Positions 44,536 through 53,107 of a DNA stretch of 64,000 nt are shown piece after piece; position 1 is the first letter of the stretch, and every line of letters begins with the position of its first letter. The DNA comes from Candidatus Rhodoferax mariagerensis (GTDB taxonomy: Bacteria; Pseudomonadota; Gammaproteobacteria; Burkholderiales; Burkholderiaceae_C): positions 20,947 to 84,946 of the forward strand of contig JADKAW010000025.1 of NCBI GenBank assembly GCA_016719055.1, given 5' to 3'. The notes under the pieces were generated by a model, which was not told the origin of the DNA, ran no database searches, and was given only the letters and a program-made list of their open reading frames with translations. The position numbers and the translations under genes were made by a program.

Positions 44536-46059
44536 ATGAAAATACGCGCCCAAATCGGCATGGTGCTGAACCTGGACAAGTGCATTGGCTGCCACACTTG
44601 CTCGGTCACCTGCAAAAACGTCTGGACCAGCCGCCCCGGCATGGAATACGCCTGGTTCAACAACGTCGAGACCAAACCCGGCATCGGTTACCCCAAGGAG
44701 TGGGAAAACCAGGACAAGTGGAACGGCGGCTGGCAGCGCCTGCCCAGCGGCAAGATCGAGCCTCGCCAGGGCTCCAAGTGGAAGCTGCTGATGCGCATCT
44801 TCGCCAACCCGAACCTGCCCGAGATTGACGATTACTACGAGCCTTTCACCTTCGACTATGCGCACCTGCAATCTGCGCCCGAGTCCAAAGCGGCACCGAC
44901 GGCCCGCCCGCGCAGCCTGATCACCGGCAAACGCATGGAAAAAATCGTCTGGGGACCGAACTGGGAAGAAATTCTGGGCGGCGAGTTTTCCAAGCGCAGC
45001 AAGGACAAGAACTTTGACGATATCCAGAAGGACATCTACGGGCAGTTCGAAAACACCTTCATGATGTATTTGCCGCGCCTGTGCGAGCACTGCCTGAACC
45101 CGGCCTGTGTCGCATCCTGCCCAAGTGGCTCCATCTACAAGCGCGAGGAAGACGGCATTGTGCTGATCGACCAGGACAAATGCCGGGGCTGGCGCATGTG
45201 CATCAGCGGCTGCCCGTACAAGAAGATTTACTACAACTGGAAGTCTGGCAAGGCCGAAAAGTGCATCTTCTGTTACCCACGCATTGAAGCCGGTCAACCC
45301 ACCGTGTGTTCTGAGACCTGTGTTGGCCGCATCCGTTATCTGGGCGTGTTGCTGTATGACGCCGACCGGATTCAGGAAGCCGCGAGTGTGGAGCGTGATC
45401 GCGACCTGTACCAGGCGCAGCTTGACATCTTCCTCGACCCGAATGACCCCAAGGTGATCGAGCAGGCGCGCATTGATGGCATCCCTGACAAATGGATGGA
45501 AGCCGCGCGCAAGAGCCCGGTGTACAAGATGGCAGTCGAGTGGAAAGTCGCGCTGCCCTTGCACCCCGAGTACCGTACGCTGCCAATGGTCTGGTATGTG
45601 CCACCGCTGTCACCCATCAGTGCGGCGGCCAACGCGGGCAACATCGGCATCAACGGCGAGATTCCGGATGTCAAGCAGCTGCGCATTCCCGTCAAGTACC
45701 TGGCCAATCTGCTCACTGCGGGTGACACCTTCCCGGTGGAGCGGGCTTTGGAGCGGATGCTTGCCATGCGGGCTTACCAACGCGGCAAACATGTGGACGG
45801 CAAGCCCAACATGGCGGCCTTGCAGCAGGTGCAAATGACCCCGCTGGAAGTCGAAGAGATGTACCAGGTGATGGCGATTGCCAATTACGAAGACCGTTTT
45901 GTCATCCCCAGCACCCACCGCGAATACGCCGAAAACACCTTTGATGTGCGTGGCGGTTGTGGCTTCAGCTTTGGCAACGGTTGTTCGGACGGGGCCAGTG
46001 AAGCCAGCCTGTTTGGCGGCACCAAGAAGCGCACCATCCCCATCAAGGCGGAGGTTTAG
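44536..46059 (+). CDS. narH: Respiratory nitrate reductase beta subunit NarH
   Basis: A 507-residue electron-transfer subunit with four FeS clusters. Cysteine groups: CIGCHTCSVTCKNVW; CEHCLNPACVASCPSG; CRGWRMCISGCPYKK (Trp replaces one Cys, giving the 3Fe-4S cluster as in E. coli); CIFCYPRIEAGQPTVCSETC. Start ATG 44536 with GGAG close upstream is preferred to an in-frame start 16 codons earlier. It passes electrons from NarI haems to NarG. Confidence 0.96.
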   Translation: MKIRAQIGMVLNLDKCIGCHTCSVTCKNVWTSRPGMEYAWFNNVETKPGIGYPKEWENQDKWNGGWQRLPSGKIEPRQGSKWKLLMRIFANPNLPEIDDYYEPFTFDYAHLQSAPESKAAPTARPRSLITGKRMEKIVWGPNWEEILGGEFSKRSKDKNFDDIQKDIYGQFENTFMMYLPRLCEHCLNPACVASCPSGSIYKREEDGIVLIDQDKCRGWRMCISGCPYKKIYYNWKSGKAEKCIFCYPRIEAGQPTVCSETCVGRIRYLGVLLYDADRIQEAASVERDRDLYQAQLDIFLDPNDPKVIEQARIDGIPDKWMEAARKSPVYKMAVEWKVALPLHPEYRTLPMVWYVPPLSPISAAANAGNIGINGEIPDVKQLRIPVKYLANLLTAGDTFPVERALERMLAMRAYQRGKHVDGKPNMAALQQVQMTPLEVEEMYQVMAIANYEDRFVIPSTHREYAENTFDVRGGCGFSFGNGCSDGASEASLFGGTKKRTIPIKAEV

Positions 46060-46060
46060 A

Positions 46061-46873
46061 ATGCCTGGCACTCTTTTCTTCCAACATCACGGGTGCATCC
46101 CGCAGGCACGGGCGGGGGGGGGGCGGGCGGCGGGGGGGGCCCGCCCCCGCCGCCCCCGCCCGGGCCGGGGGGGGGAGGGGGGGGGGGGCCGTTGCGCGTG
46201 CTGGCCCGGCTGCTGTCGTACCCGGACGCACAACTGCGCGGCGACCTGGACGACATGCGCCAGGCATTGGCTGCCTGAGCGCGCCATGCCCACAGCGCGA
46301 CTGGCTGAACTTGGCGCGCTGATGAGCACGCTCGAGACTGGCAACGCACTGGAAAACGAGGCCGACTACGTCGAGGTGTTTGACCGCGGCCGTGCCACCT
46401 CTTTGCACCTGTTTGAGCATGTGCATGGCGACTCTCGGGATCGCGGTCCGGCCATGATCGACCTGGCCCAAACATACGAAAAAGCCGGACTGTTTCTTGG
46501 CCCTGATGAAATGCCCGACTACCTGCCGGTAGTACTGGAATTTGTCTCAACCCAGCCGCCGACCGAGGCCCGAGCCTTTTTGAGCGAAATGGCGCACATT
46601 TTCAACGCCATCTTCAACGCCCTGCAACAACGCAATAGTGCTTACGCAAGTGTGCTTGGGGCTTTGCTGGAGCTCAGCGGTGAGAAAGCGCACCCGGTCA
46701 AGATCGTTGCCGATGAGCCCCTGGACACCACCTGGGAAGAACCGGTGGTGTTTGATGGCTGCTCCGTCAAAGGTCAAACCAAGCCCGACCAGGCCCAACC
46801 CATTCACTTTGTCAAAACCGACGCAGCCGCCCATCGTCAAAAGGCCGCTGCATCCGCTGGAGTCACACCATGA
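46061..46873 (+). CDS. narJ: Nitrate reductase assembly chaperone NarJ (disrupted)
   Basis: A dedicated chaperone for NarG maturation. Recognisable parts: PLRVLARLLSYPDAQLRGDL (N-terminal helix), then, one frame off, RAMPTARLAELGALMSTLE, EADYVEVFDRGRATSLHLFEH and VHGDSRDRGPAMIDLAQTYE (the family hallmark). ATG 46061 follows GGAGG and abuts narH. The frame is broken twice: an implausible G/C tract at about 46105-46192, and an extra T at 46276 that turns GCC-GAG into GCC-TGA. The stop overlaps narI by ATGA. Probably intact in the organism. Confidence 0.85.
   Translation: MPGTLFFQHHGCIPQARAGGGRAAGGARPRRPRPGRGGEGGGGRCACWPGCCRTRTHNCAATWTTCARHWLPERAMPTARLAELGALMSTLETGNALENEADYVEVFDRGRATSLHLFEHVHGDSRDRGPAMIDLAQTYEKAGLFLGPDEMPDYLPVVLEFVSTQPPTEARAFLSEMAHIFNAIFNALQQRNSAYASVLGALLELSGEKAHPVKIVADEPLDTTWEEPVVFDGCSVKGQTKPDQAQPIHFVKTDAAAHRQKAAASAGVTP
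46105..46192. other. Extreme G/C low-complexity tract in narJ
   Basis: About 88 bases composed almost only of G and C in long runs (up to 12 G), replacing the expected N-terminal codons of NarJ. Unlike anything else in the window; most easily explained as base-calling or assembly artefact. Confidence 0.8.
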
Positions 46874-47604
46874 ACGCACTCGACAACTTCCTGTTTGGCG
46901 TGTATCCCTACATCGCCCTCGCCATCTTCTTACTGGGCAGCCTGCTGCGCTTTGACCGCGACCAGTACACCTGGAAAAGCGACTCGTCCCAAATGCTCAA
47001 GGCCGGGCAATTGCGCTGGGGCAGCAACCTGTTCCACATTGGCGTGTTGTTTCTGTTCTTTGGCCACACGGTGGGCATGCTGACACCGCACTTTGTTTAC
47101 GAGCACTTCATCAGTGCCGGCAACAAGCAACTCATGGCCATGATCAGTGGCGGGCTGGCAGGGCTGGCCGGTTTCATCGGTGTCACCATCTTGTTGCACC
47201 GCCGCCTGACCGAGCCACGCATTCGCATCAACTCCAAAACCAGCGACATCGTGCTGCTGGTCTTGCTGTGGTTGCAACTGGCGCTGGGGCTGGCCACCGT
47301 GCCGCTGTCAGGACAACATCTGGACGGCAGCATGATGATGAAGCTGGCCGGCTGGGCACAACACATCGTGACTTTTCAGCCCGGTGCGGTGGAACTGCTG
47401 TCCGAGGCTGGCTTCATCTTCAAGTTGCACATGTTTCTGGGCATGAGCATTTTTGTGATCTTTCCGTTCACCCGGCTGGTGCATGTCTGGAGTGGTTTTG
47501 CCTCGGTTGGCTACCTGTTTCGCCCCTACCAGGTGGTGCGGGCGCGCCGCCTGAATGTGCCCGCTGGCAACAACATGCCACCTCGTCCTGATGCACGGGT
47601 TTAA
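46870..47604 (+). CDS. narI: Respiratory nitrate reductase gamma subunit NarI (cytochrome b)
   Basis: A 244-residue membrane cytochrome with five TM segments. The haem-binding His pairs are in NLFHIGVLFLFFGHTVG and KLHMFLGMSIFVIFPFTRLV followed by HVW, matching the two b-haem ligands of E. coli NarI. It oxidises quinol on the periplasmic side and anchors NarGH. It overlaps narJ by four bases. Confidence 0.96.
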   Translation: MNALDNFLFGVYPYIALAIFLLGSLLRFDRDQYTWKSDSSQMLKAGQLRWGSNLFHIGVLFLFFGHTVGMLTPHFVYEHFISAGNKQLMAMISGGLAGLAGFIGVTILLHRRLTEPRIRINSKTSDIVLLVLLWLQLALGLATVPLSGQHLDGSMMMKLAGWAQHIVTFQPGAVELLSEAGFIFKLHMFLGMSIFVIFPFTRLVHVWSGFASVGYLFRPYQVVRARRLNVPAGNNMPPRPDARV

Positions 47605-47614
47605 GGACTTGACC

Positions 47615-48409
47615 ATGACAACCTCTACCTTGGAAAACCACCGGATTGCCAGCATCAACGGCAACGCCCTGCATTCGGCAGACGAAACCCTGAGCCCTGA
47701 TGAACTGCGCCAGCGCGCCTGCTCAGAGCTGTTGCGCCAGGCGGCGGTGGCGCAGTCGCTGCTGTCAGCTGACGACCTGCCCAGCGCAGACGGCGTCTTG
47801 AGCGAAGCGGCCAGCACCGCGATTGAAGCCTTGCTGGAACTCAAGCTGTTGATTCCAGAACCGTCGCCAGAGAGGCTTGCCAGCGCCACTACACCGCACA
47901 TCAGGCCAGCTTATGCCACCGGCGAGCGGGTGAATATTCGCCACATTTTGTTTGCGGTGACCGAAGGTGTGGATGTGGCCCTGTTGCGCAACCGCGCCGA
48001 AACTTGCTTGTTAAACGTGCGCTGCCACGACGGCACCCGTCAAGATGACCAGTTTGCCAAGGATGCCAACAATCTGTCCAACTGCCCCAGTGGGTCCGAT
48101 GGTGGCCATTTGGGTTGGCTCACTCACAGTGACTGCGCACCAGAATTTGCCAAGGAGATTTTTGGCAACAAAGAAATCGGTGTGTTGCCGCGCTTGGTGC
48201 ACAGCCGCTTTGGCCTGCACGTGGTGGAAGTCCTGGCGCGTGAGCCTGGCAAAGACCAGCCGTTTGAGTCGGTGCGTGGTGCCGTGGCCATGGCATTGCG
48301 GCAAAAAACCTATGTGACAGCGCTGCGGCAATACCTGAGCTTGCTGGCCGGCAACGCGGTGCTCGAAGGCGTCGACATGGATGCGGCCGACTCAGCCCTG
48401 GTGCAGTAG
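47615..48409 (+). CDS. Parvulin-type peptidyl-prolyl isomerase of the nar operon
   Basis: A 264-residue protein with the NifM-like layout: helical N-terminal part (ELRQRACSELLRQAAVAQSL) and a C-terminal parvulin (PpiC) domain with VNIRHILFAVTEGVD, SNCPSGSDGGHLGWLTHSDC and PRLVHSRFGLHVVEVLAREPG. Start ATG 47615 has AAGGA. A parvulin at the end of narGHJI is common in betaproteobacteria and probably helps fold an exported or assembled subunit. No signal peptide is visible, so cytoplasmic. Confidence 0.9.
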   Translation: MTTSTLENHRIASINGNALHSADETLSPDELRQRACSELLRQAAVAQSLLSADDLPSADGVLSEAASTAIEALLELKLLIPEPSPERLASATTPHIRPAYATGERVNIRHILFAVTEGVDVALLRNRAETCLLNVRCHDGTRQDDQFAKDANNLSNCPSGSDGGHLGWLTHSDCAPEFAKEIFGNKEIGVLPRLVHSRFGLHVVEVLAREPGKDQPFESVRGAVAMALRQKTYVTALRQYLSLLAGNAVLEGVDMDAADSALVQ

Positions 48410-48419
48410 GTCGCATGAC

Positions 48420-48768
48420 ATGAAAGGTGCCGTCGTACCCGACGAACTGCTAGCACGCATTCGGCGGTTTCACGACCACACCTTTCCTGGGGTGCAGGAG
48501 CAGTTTCAGACCCTGGTGTCCGAAGGTCAGCACCCCAGCATCTTGTTCATTGGCTGCTCGGACTCGCGGTTGGTTCCCTACCCGCCGGGGTTGTCGCGCA
48601 ACTGATGGAACACAAGCCCAGCGCCACGGCTGAAAAGCATTGCACCGTGCGACCGTTGGACTTGCTGCGCGTGCACGATGAAAAGATTGAAGCATGGATT
48701 CTGGAACAGGCCGGGGTGACATTCGACGCCAAAGCAGAACCCGGCAAACTCCGTGTGGTGGCCGGTTG
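48420..48768 (+). pseudogene. Beta-carbonic anhydrase remnant joined to an unrelated 3' fragment
   Basis: ATG 48420 begins MKGAVVPDELLARIRRFHDH and runs to ILFIGCSDSRLVPY, the start of beta-carbonic anhydrase including the zinc CxDxR motif. The rest of the enzyme (HxxC part) is absent. The frame stops at 48603-48605. A different frame then gives VAQLMEHKPSATAEKHCTVR to LRVVAG with a stop at 48766-48768; I do not recognise that piece. It looks like a deletion joining two gene ends. Confidence 0.65.
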
Positions 48769-48824
48769 ACCTGATGAATTGATGCCATTCAACACAAACA
48801 TACAAAGTTCTATATACTTAAAGC

Positions 48825-49490
48825 ATGAAAACCGTCGAATTTATGGGTACGGCGCTGGACGATTTGAGGGGCTTCCCGCAAACAGCGATGCGTGCTGCTG
48901 GGTATCAGATTGACAGGATTCAGAACGGGCTGGCACCTGATGATGTCAGAGCCATGCCGTCCATCGGCTCGGGCGTGATGGAGTTGCGGATATGGGACGA
49001 GGCCGGAGCATTCCGAGTGGTTTATGTTGCCAAGTTTGAGGATGCTGTCTATGTGCTGCACTGTTTCCAGAAGAAAACCCCGCAAACAGCACAACGAGAC
49101 ATAGAACTCGCACGCAAACGATTCAAAGGCACTGGTGAAGGAGATTTCAAAATGACCGACAAGCAAAGATTTGCCAGCGTATGGGATGCCATCGAGGACA
49201 CCCCGCCGCAGGCTGCATGTATGCGTGCGCGCTCGGAACTGATGATGAGCCTGACCGAGGTCATCCGTGAGCGTGGCATGACACAAGGTGATGCTGCTGC
49301 ATTGTTTGGTGTCACCCAGCCGCGCATATCCGACCTGATGCGTGGAAAAATAAGCCTGTTTTCTCTCGACACCTTGATTGACATGGCCGCCACGGCTGGT
49401 ATGTGCCCCTCGGTCAAGGTGACCAAGCCCAAAGCAATGCTAGGCAAGCATCCTAAACGGGCAGCAAAACGCCAGTTGGAAGTCGCTTGA
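48825..49490 (+). CDS. HigB-type toxin and HigA-type antitoxin fused in one reading frame
   Basis: A 221-residue frame. Residues 1-~105 are a Gp49-like HigB toxin: TAMRAAGYQIDRIQNGLAPD, GSGVMELRIWDEAGAFRVVY, VLHCFQKKTPQTAQRDIELA. Residues ~110-221 are an XRE-type HigA antitoxin with helix-turn-helix MTQGDAAALFGVTQPRISDL. Codon 110 is an ATG (49152) preceded by GAAGGAG, a perfect antitoxin ribosome site. In relatives these are two adjacent genes; here no stop codon separates them. Both a fusion and a separate antitoxin may be made. Probably targets mRNA on ribosomes. Confidence 0.85.
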   Translation: MKTVEFMGTALDDLRGFPQTAMRAAGYQIDRIQNGLAPDDVRAMPSIGSGVMELRIWDEAGAFRVVYVAKFEDAVYVLHCFQKKTPQTAQRDIELARKRFKGTGEGDFKMTDKQRFASVWDAIEDTPPQAACMRARSELMMSLTEVIRERGMTQGDAAALFGVTQPRISDLMRGKISLFSLDTLIDMAATAGMCPSVKVTKPKAMLGKHPKRAAKRQLEVA

Positions 49491-49777
49491 TATGCCGAAG
49501 CGCCAGCTACCCGTGCAACATCGACAGCGGTTTGAGCGGCGAGCGCAGAAACTGCCAGTTGGTGAAGCAAACCAGGCGGGCACAAAACAAGCGCTCGGAA
49601 GTGGGTTGCGCGCAGACCGACTGGACTCATGCGTGAGCCCGCCGCAGATCACACGACAGTTCCACCAGGTTGGTGCCACAAACATGCCGCGTTTACCTGA
49701 TGCGATACCTACTGACACCACGCTGTCAGTAGGCCCCAAGCATCATTCGGGCCTCTTCAACACAACAGGAATGACCG
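49491..49777. other. Intergenic region after toxin-antitoxin gene
   Basis: Open frames exist on both strands but none has a ribosome site or known likeness. The one clear structure is the 26-bp inverted repeat at 49708-49733. Confidence 0.5.
49708..49733. promoter_or_regulatory. Perfect 10-bp inverted repeat upstream of VOC gene
   Basis: CCTACTGACA (49708-49717), six-base loop CCACGC, TGTCAGTAGG (49724-49733). It lies 44 bases before the VOC gene start. No T-run, so an operator or mRNA structure is as likely as a terminator. Confidence 0.55.
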
Positions 49778-50155
49778 ATGAACAACGCACTGAGCTGGTT
49801 TGAAATCCCCACCACGCAACTCGTTCAGGCGCAAGCCTTTTTTGAGGCGGTTTTGCAACACCCAATGCGCCGCGAGGCCATGGGGCCATCGCAGGGTGCC
49901 GTCTTTGCCTATGACATGGCTGCGGGTGGCGTGGGTGGCGCGCTGATGATGGGGCCCACGGCACCAACGCTGGCGACCGGCGGCACGCTGGTGTATCTGG
50001 ATGCGTCGCCCAGCTTGGATGCCGCGCTGGAACGGGCCCTAGCCGCAGGCGGGCAAGTGGCCTTGCAACGCCAGGCGCTGCCACCGGGCATGGGCTTTTT
50101 TGCTCATATCATCGATCTGGATGGCAACCGGGTGGGTTTGCATGCCCTTGTTTGA
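49778..50155 (+). CDS. VOC-family (glyoxalase/bleomycin-resistance fold) protein
   Basis: A 125-residue single-module vicinal-oxygen-chelate protein. It starts NNALSWFEIPTTQLVQAQAF (the typical 'WFEIPVxDLxRAxxFY' opening) and ends HIIDLDGNRVGLHALV with the usual metal-site 'D-DGNxxGL' ending. AGGA precedes the ATG. Overlaps the EVE gene by 14 bases, so co-translated. The substrate is unknown. Confidence 0.88.
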   Translation: MNNALSWFEIPTTQLVQAQAFFEAVLQHPMRREAMGPSQGAVFAYDMAAGGVGGALMMGPTAPTLATGGTLVYLDASPSLDAALERALAAGGQVALQRQALPPGMGFFAHIIDLDGNRVGLHALV

Positions 50156-50612
50156 CAGCGCCCCGCCGCGCCACAACTGGATTGCGGTGGCCAGTGCTGC
50201 CCACGCGCGACTGGGCTGCGCCACGCCGCAGCAGGGCTTCATGCAGGTGTGCCACGGCAAATGTGCGCCGCTCAAGCGGGTGCAACCGGGCGACCGGGTG
50301 GTGTATTACGCGCCTACCGTCACCCTGGGCGGCAAAGATCGGCTGCAAAGTTTTGTCTCGATTGGCGTGGTGCTGCCGGGCGTGCCCTATGCGTTTGACA
50401 TGGGCGGCGGCTTTGTTCCGTTTCGCCGTGACATGGCCTATGTGGCGGCACTTGAGGCCCCGATTGCGCCACTGCTGGACGCGCTTGAATTTGTCAAAGA
50501 TCGCGCGCACTGGGGCTACAAGCTCAGGTTTGGCCTGTTTCAGGTCAGCGATGCCGACATGCGTCTGATCGCTGGGGTCATGCAGGCGGACGCGACTTTG
50601 CTTCATTTGTAA
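50142..50612 (+). CDS. EVE-domain protein
   Basis: A 156-residue protein of the EVE/PUA-like group: HNWIAVASAAHARLGCA, GFMQVCHGKCAPLKRVQPGD, RVVYYAPTVTLGGKDRLQSF and a later DALEFVKDRAHWGYKLRFG. EVE domains bind modified bases in DNA or RNA in several systems, but this short stand-alone form has no shown role. Start ATG 50142 overlaps the VOC gene. A repeat copy begins at its stop codon. Confidence 0.82.
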   Translation: MPLFDSAPPRHNWIAVASAAHARLGCATPQQGFMQVCHGKCAPLKRVQPGDRVVYYAPTVTLGGKDRLQSFVSIGVVLPGVPYAFDMGGGFVPFRRDMAYVAALEAPIAPLLDALEFVKDRAHWGYKLRFGLFQVSDADMRLIAGVMQADATLLHL

Positions 50613-50657
50613 TAGCTGTTAGCTCTTGCCGAATAAGGGCTGCAGCCCTAATAAACT
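50606..50657 (+). repeat. Dispersed repeat copy (R9)
   Basis: TTTGTAATAGCTGTTAGCTC, then GAATAAGGGCTGCAGCCC. It overlaps the EVE stop codon (TAA 50610-50612). Confidence 0.7.
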
Positions 50658-50868
50658 CTCAAGATCGTCAGCCATCCCTGTTGTGCTACTCCTTGTGCAT
50701 TTTGCTCAGGTACATCAAGCCGATGATGATTGTTGCCATTGATGCCCATCACCGATCGTGACCAACAGGCCATTCAATTCGTTGACAACACTCAGAGCGT
50801 TGGCGCACGGATGCACAGCGCTGCCAGGCCGTATGCTCCGACACTTCCAACTGCATGGAATCCCGAAC

Positions 50869-51549
50869 ATGAAAACGGACTCGCTATTGAAGCCTTGCGC
50901 ACGGTCAGATCGGCTGGCAGCGCGCATGGCAGTCTGGCTTGTTGCGTTGCCCGCCTCGGTAGTGTTCGCCTTGCCTATGCCCAGCTTTGCCACACAAGAA
51001 CCCGACTACACCCTGGTGCGCCAATTGGAGGGTGCTGAAGTGCGCGAATATCCGGCCTACACGGTGGCCGAGGTGGTGGTGCCTGGCCCGGCCACCAAGG
51101 CGGGCAACCAGGCTTTCCCGATCCTGGCTGGCTTTATTTTTGGCAAGAACAAGGGCGAGCGCAAATTTACCATGACCGCGCCGGTCACCCAGGTGGCCGT
51201 GCCGGTCAAACTGGCGATGACGGCACCCGTGACCCAGACGACCGCACCCGGCGGGTTTCTGGTGCAGTTCGTGCTGCCAAAAGGTGTCAGCGCCGCCAGC
51301 GCGCCAGAACCCACAGACGCTCGCGTCATGCTGCGCGAGGTGCCACCGAGCCGAGTGGCGGTTATTCGTTTTTCGGGTTTTTGGTCAGAGGCCAATTACG
51401 ACAAGAATCTGACCAAACTGCAGTCGGCGCTGCGCGATGCCGACTTGGCCTGGACCGGCGAAGCGGTTTATTCGCGCTACAACCCGCCTTTCAGGCCGTG
51501 GTTCATGCGACGCAACGAAATCTGGCTGCACCTGGCATCAAAGCCCTGA
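50869..51549 (+). CDS. SOUL-family haem-binding protein, exported
   Basis: A 226-residue protein. From ATG 50869: a basic N-terminus, hydrophobic MAVWLVALPASVVFALPM and a probable cleavage near SFA. The SOUL fold follows: YTLVRQLEGAEVREYPAYTV, AFPILAGFIFGKNKGERKFT, MTAPVT (occurring twice), and VAVIRFSGFWSEANYDKN. SOUL proteins bind haem or tetrapyrroles in eukaryotes; the bacterial role is unknown. The frame is open further upstream. The gene lies between two direct repeat copies. Confidence 0.85.
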   Translation: MKTDSLLKPCARSDRLAARMAVWLVALPASVVFALPMPSFATQEPDYTLVRQLEGAEVREYPAYTVAEVVVPGPATKAGNQAFPILAGFIFGKNKGERKFTMTAPVTQVAVPVKLAMTAPVTQTTAPGGFLVQFVLPKGVSAASAPEPTDARVMLREVPPSRVAVIRFSGFWSEANYDKNLTKLQSALRDADLAWTGEAVYSRYNPPFRPWFMRRNEIWLHLASKP

Positions 51550-51620
51550 GGCATCAGGTTCACCCACAAGCCAGGCCAAGGTGCGCAGGTTTGGGTCTTC
51601 TCAATCCAGCCTTGATTCGC

Positions 51621-51675
51621 TTCAATATTAAGAGCTGTCAGCGCAGGTATGATAAAGGATACAGCACTAAAATGC
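51621..51675 (+). repeat. Dispersed repeat copy (R10)
   Basis: TTCAATATTAAGAGCTGTCA and GCGCAGGTATGATAAAGG: the left half of the repeat is clear, the right half degenerate. It lies 20 bases before the WYL regulator start. Confidence 0.6.
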
Positions 51676-51694
51676 CCTCAACATTATCCTCCCG

Positions 51695-52408
51695 ATGCGC
51701 CGCGCCGACCGCCTGTTTCAAATTGTGCAGCTCATTCGTGGGCGGCGTCTGAGCACAGCCGCCTATCTGGCGCAGCGCCTTGAAGTCTCCGAGCGCACGG
51801 TGTACCGCGACATTGCCGACCTGCAACACCAAGGTGTGCCGATTGAGGGTGAGGCAGGCGTTGGCTACCGGCTCGGGCAGGGGTTCGATTTGCCGCCGCT
51901 GATGTTTTCTGAAGATGAGGCGCGGGCGCTAGTGGCCTCGGTGCGCATGGCGCAGGTGTGGCAAGACCCGGTGTTGGCGCAAGCGTCGCTGGTCGCCCTG
52001 GGCAAAATACTCTCGGTATTGCCTGCCACAGCGCGCGCGGCCGCCCAAAGCATGGCGATTTATGCGCCACCCAGCGGACTGGAGCCTGCCGTGCAAGCCA
52101 CGCTGCAAACCCTGCGCGAAGCAGCCCAAGAGCACCGCAAGATTCAAATGACGTATCGCGACGCCAGCGAGCAGATGACGCAACGCACAGTGCGCCCGCT
52201 GGGCTGCTTTTACTGGGGTAAGGTATGGACACTGGCGGCCTGGTGCGAAAGCCGCAACGGCTTTCGCAGCTTTCGGCTGGACCGCATGGTGCAGGTGCAG
52301 CGACAGGGCGACAAAGCCGGGCTGTTCAAGGACGAGTCTGGCAAGACATTGGCCGATTATTTGCGGGCTGCGGCACCGGCTGAGGTCAGAAATCAACTGG
52401 ACAGTTAA
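51695..52408 (+). CDS. YafY-like WYL-domain transcriptional regulator
   Basis: A 237-residue regulator. N-terminal DeoR-like helix-turn-helix: MRRADRLFQIVQLIRGRRLS, YLAQRLEVSERTVYRDIADL. The C-terminal WYL ligand domain is at about 135-215 with RTVRPLGCFYWGKVWTLAAW and RSFRLDRMVQV. WYL domains sense nucleotides or nucleic acids and often control defence or DNA-repair genes. No clear partner gene is adjacent on its strand. Confidence 0.92.
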   Translation: MRRADRLFQIVQLIRGRRLSTAAYLAQRLEVSERTVYRDIADLQHQGVPIEGEAGVGYRLGQGFDLPPLMFSEDEARALVASVRMAQVWQDPVLAQASLVALGKILSVLPATARAAAQSMAIYAPPSGLEPAVQATLQTLREAAQEHRKIQMTYRDASEQMTQRTVRPLGCFYWGKVWTLAAWCESRNGFRSFRLDRMVQVQRQGDKAGLFKDESGKTLADYLRAAAPAEVRNQLDS

Positions 52409-52523
52409 ATGGCGCGGTGGCAAAAATGAAGTGCAGAAGGTAGGCGACCTGTTTACGTTAAGCAGGTAGCTCTGGCCTTAGCGCCTGCGCTTGCGATTGC
52501 AAAGGCATGTCATGATGTACAGC

Positions 52524-52997
52524 TCAAGCGTCACCTTTGGCAGGCTTGACCGACGTTTTCTTGTTGAACCTTTCCACTGCCTGCGCATGGGCTTCGCCGA
52601 TCAGCGGCAAGAGTTCATCAAATCGTTCCCGGCTGGGGCTCAGAATCTGTGCCCAGCCCATCCAGGCGTACACCGGGTGCGGTATCAGCACATTCATGGC
52701 GGTGAAATCATGACCGGTGGCCACAATGCCGCCTTTGAGGGGACGAGCAGGTTTTTTACCAAACAGGCTCGCATAGGTTGCCGGAGTCAGGCCGAGGGCA
52801 ACCCTGAACACACCCGCGCGATTGAGCTCAGAGGCTTTGTCGTTGTCGCCATCATGTAGCTTGAGGGTGCAAAAGTACACACCATGGGCCAGCAACTGAC
52901 CAGGGTTGTAAAACAGCGCGTTTTCACCCCAACTGGCTTTGGGCACGACCCCGGCAAAGTGATGGCAGATTACATCTGTGATATCGGTGGGTGTCAT
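52524..52997 (-). CDS. DUF6194-like protein
   Basis: A 157-residue soluble protein: ITDVICHHFAGVVPKASWGE, ALFYNPGQLLAHGVYFCTLK, FRVALGLTPATYASLFG and HPVYAWMGWAQILSPSRERF. This matches a family of small uncharacterised proteins (DUF6194) by overall pattern. The last ~15 residues are Lys-rich. Convergent with the WYL gene. Function unknown. Confidence 0.75.
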   Translation of the reverse strand: MTPTDITDVICHHFAGVVPKASWGENALFYNPGQLLAHGVYFCTLKLHDGDNDKASELNRAGVFRVALGLTPATYASLFGKKPARPLKGGIVATGHDFTAMNVLIPHPVYAWMGWAQILSPSRERFDELLPLIGEAHAQAVERFNKKTSVKPAKGDA

Positions 52998-53107
52998 TCC
53001 AGTTTCAGGTCAACTATTTTCACGGCTTTTCTTGGATGTCAGGTTCTACGCTAGTTTGTTAGCACGCGATGCCAGAGCATCTGGTGGCTGGCAAGTGTCT
53101 GGCTCAC

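Noticed and set aside
49492..49803. 103-codon frame after the HigBA fusion
   Set aside because: Overlaps the VOC gene start and a palindrome, lacks a ribosome site, and composition is not protein-like.
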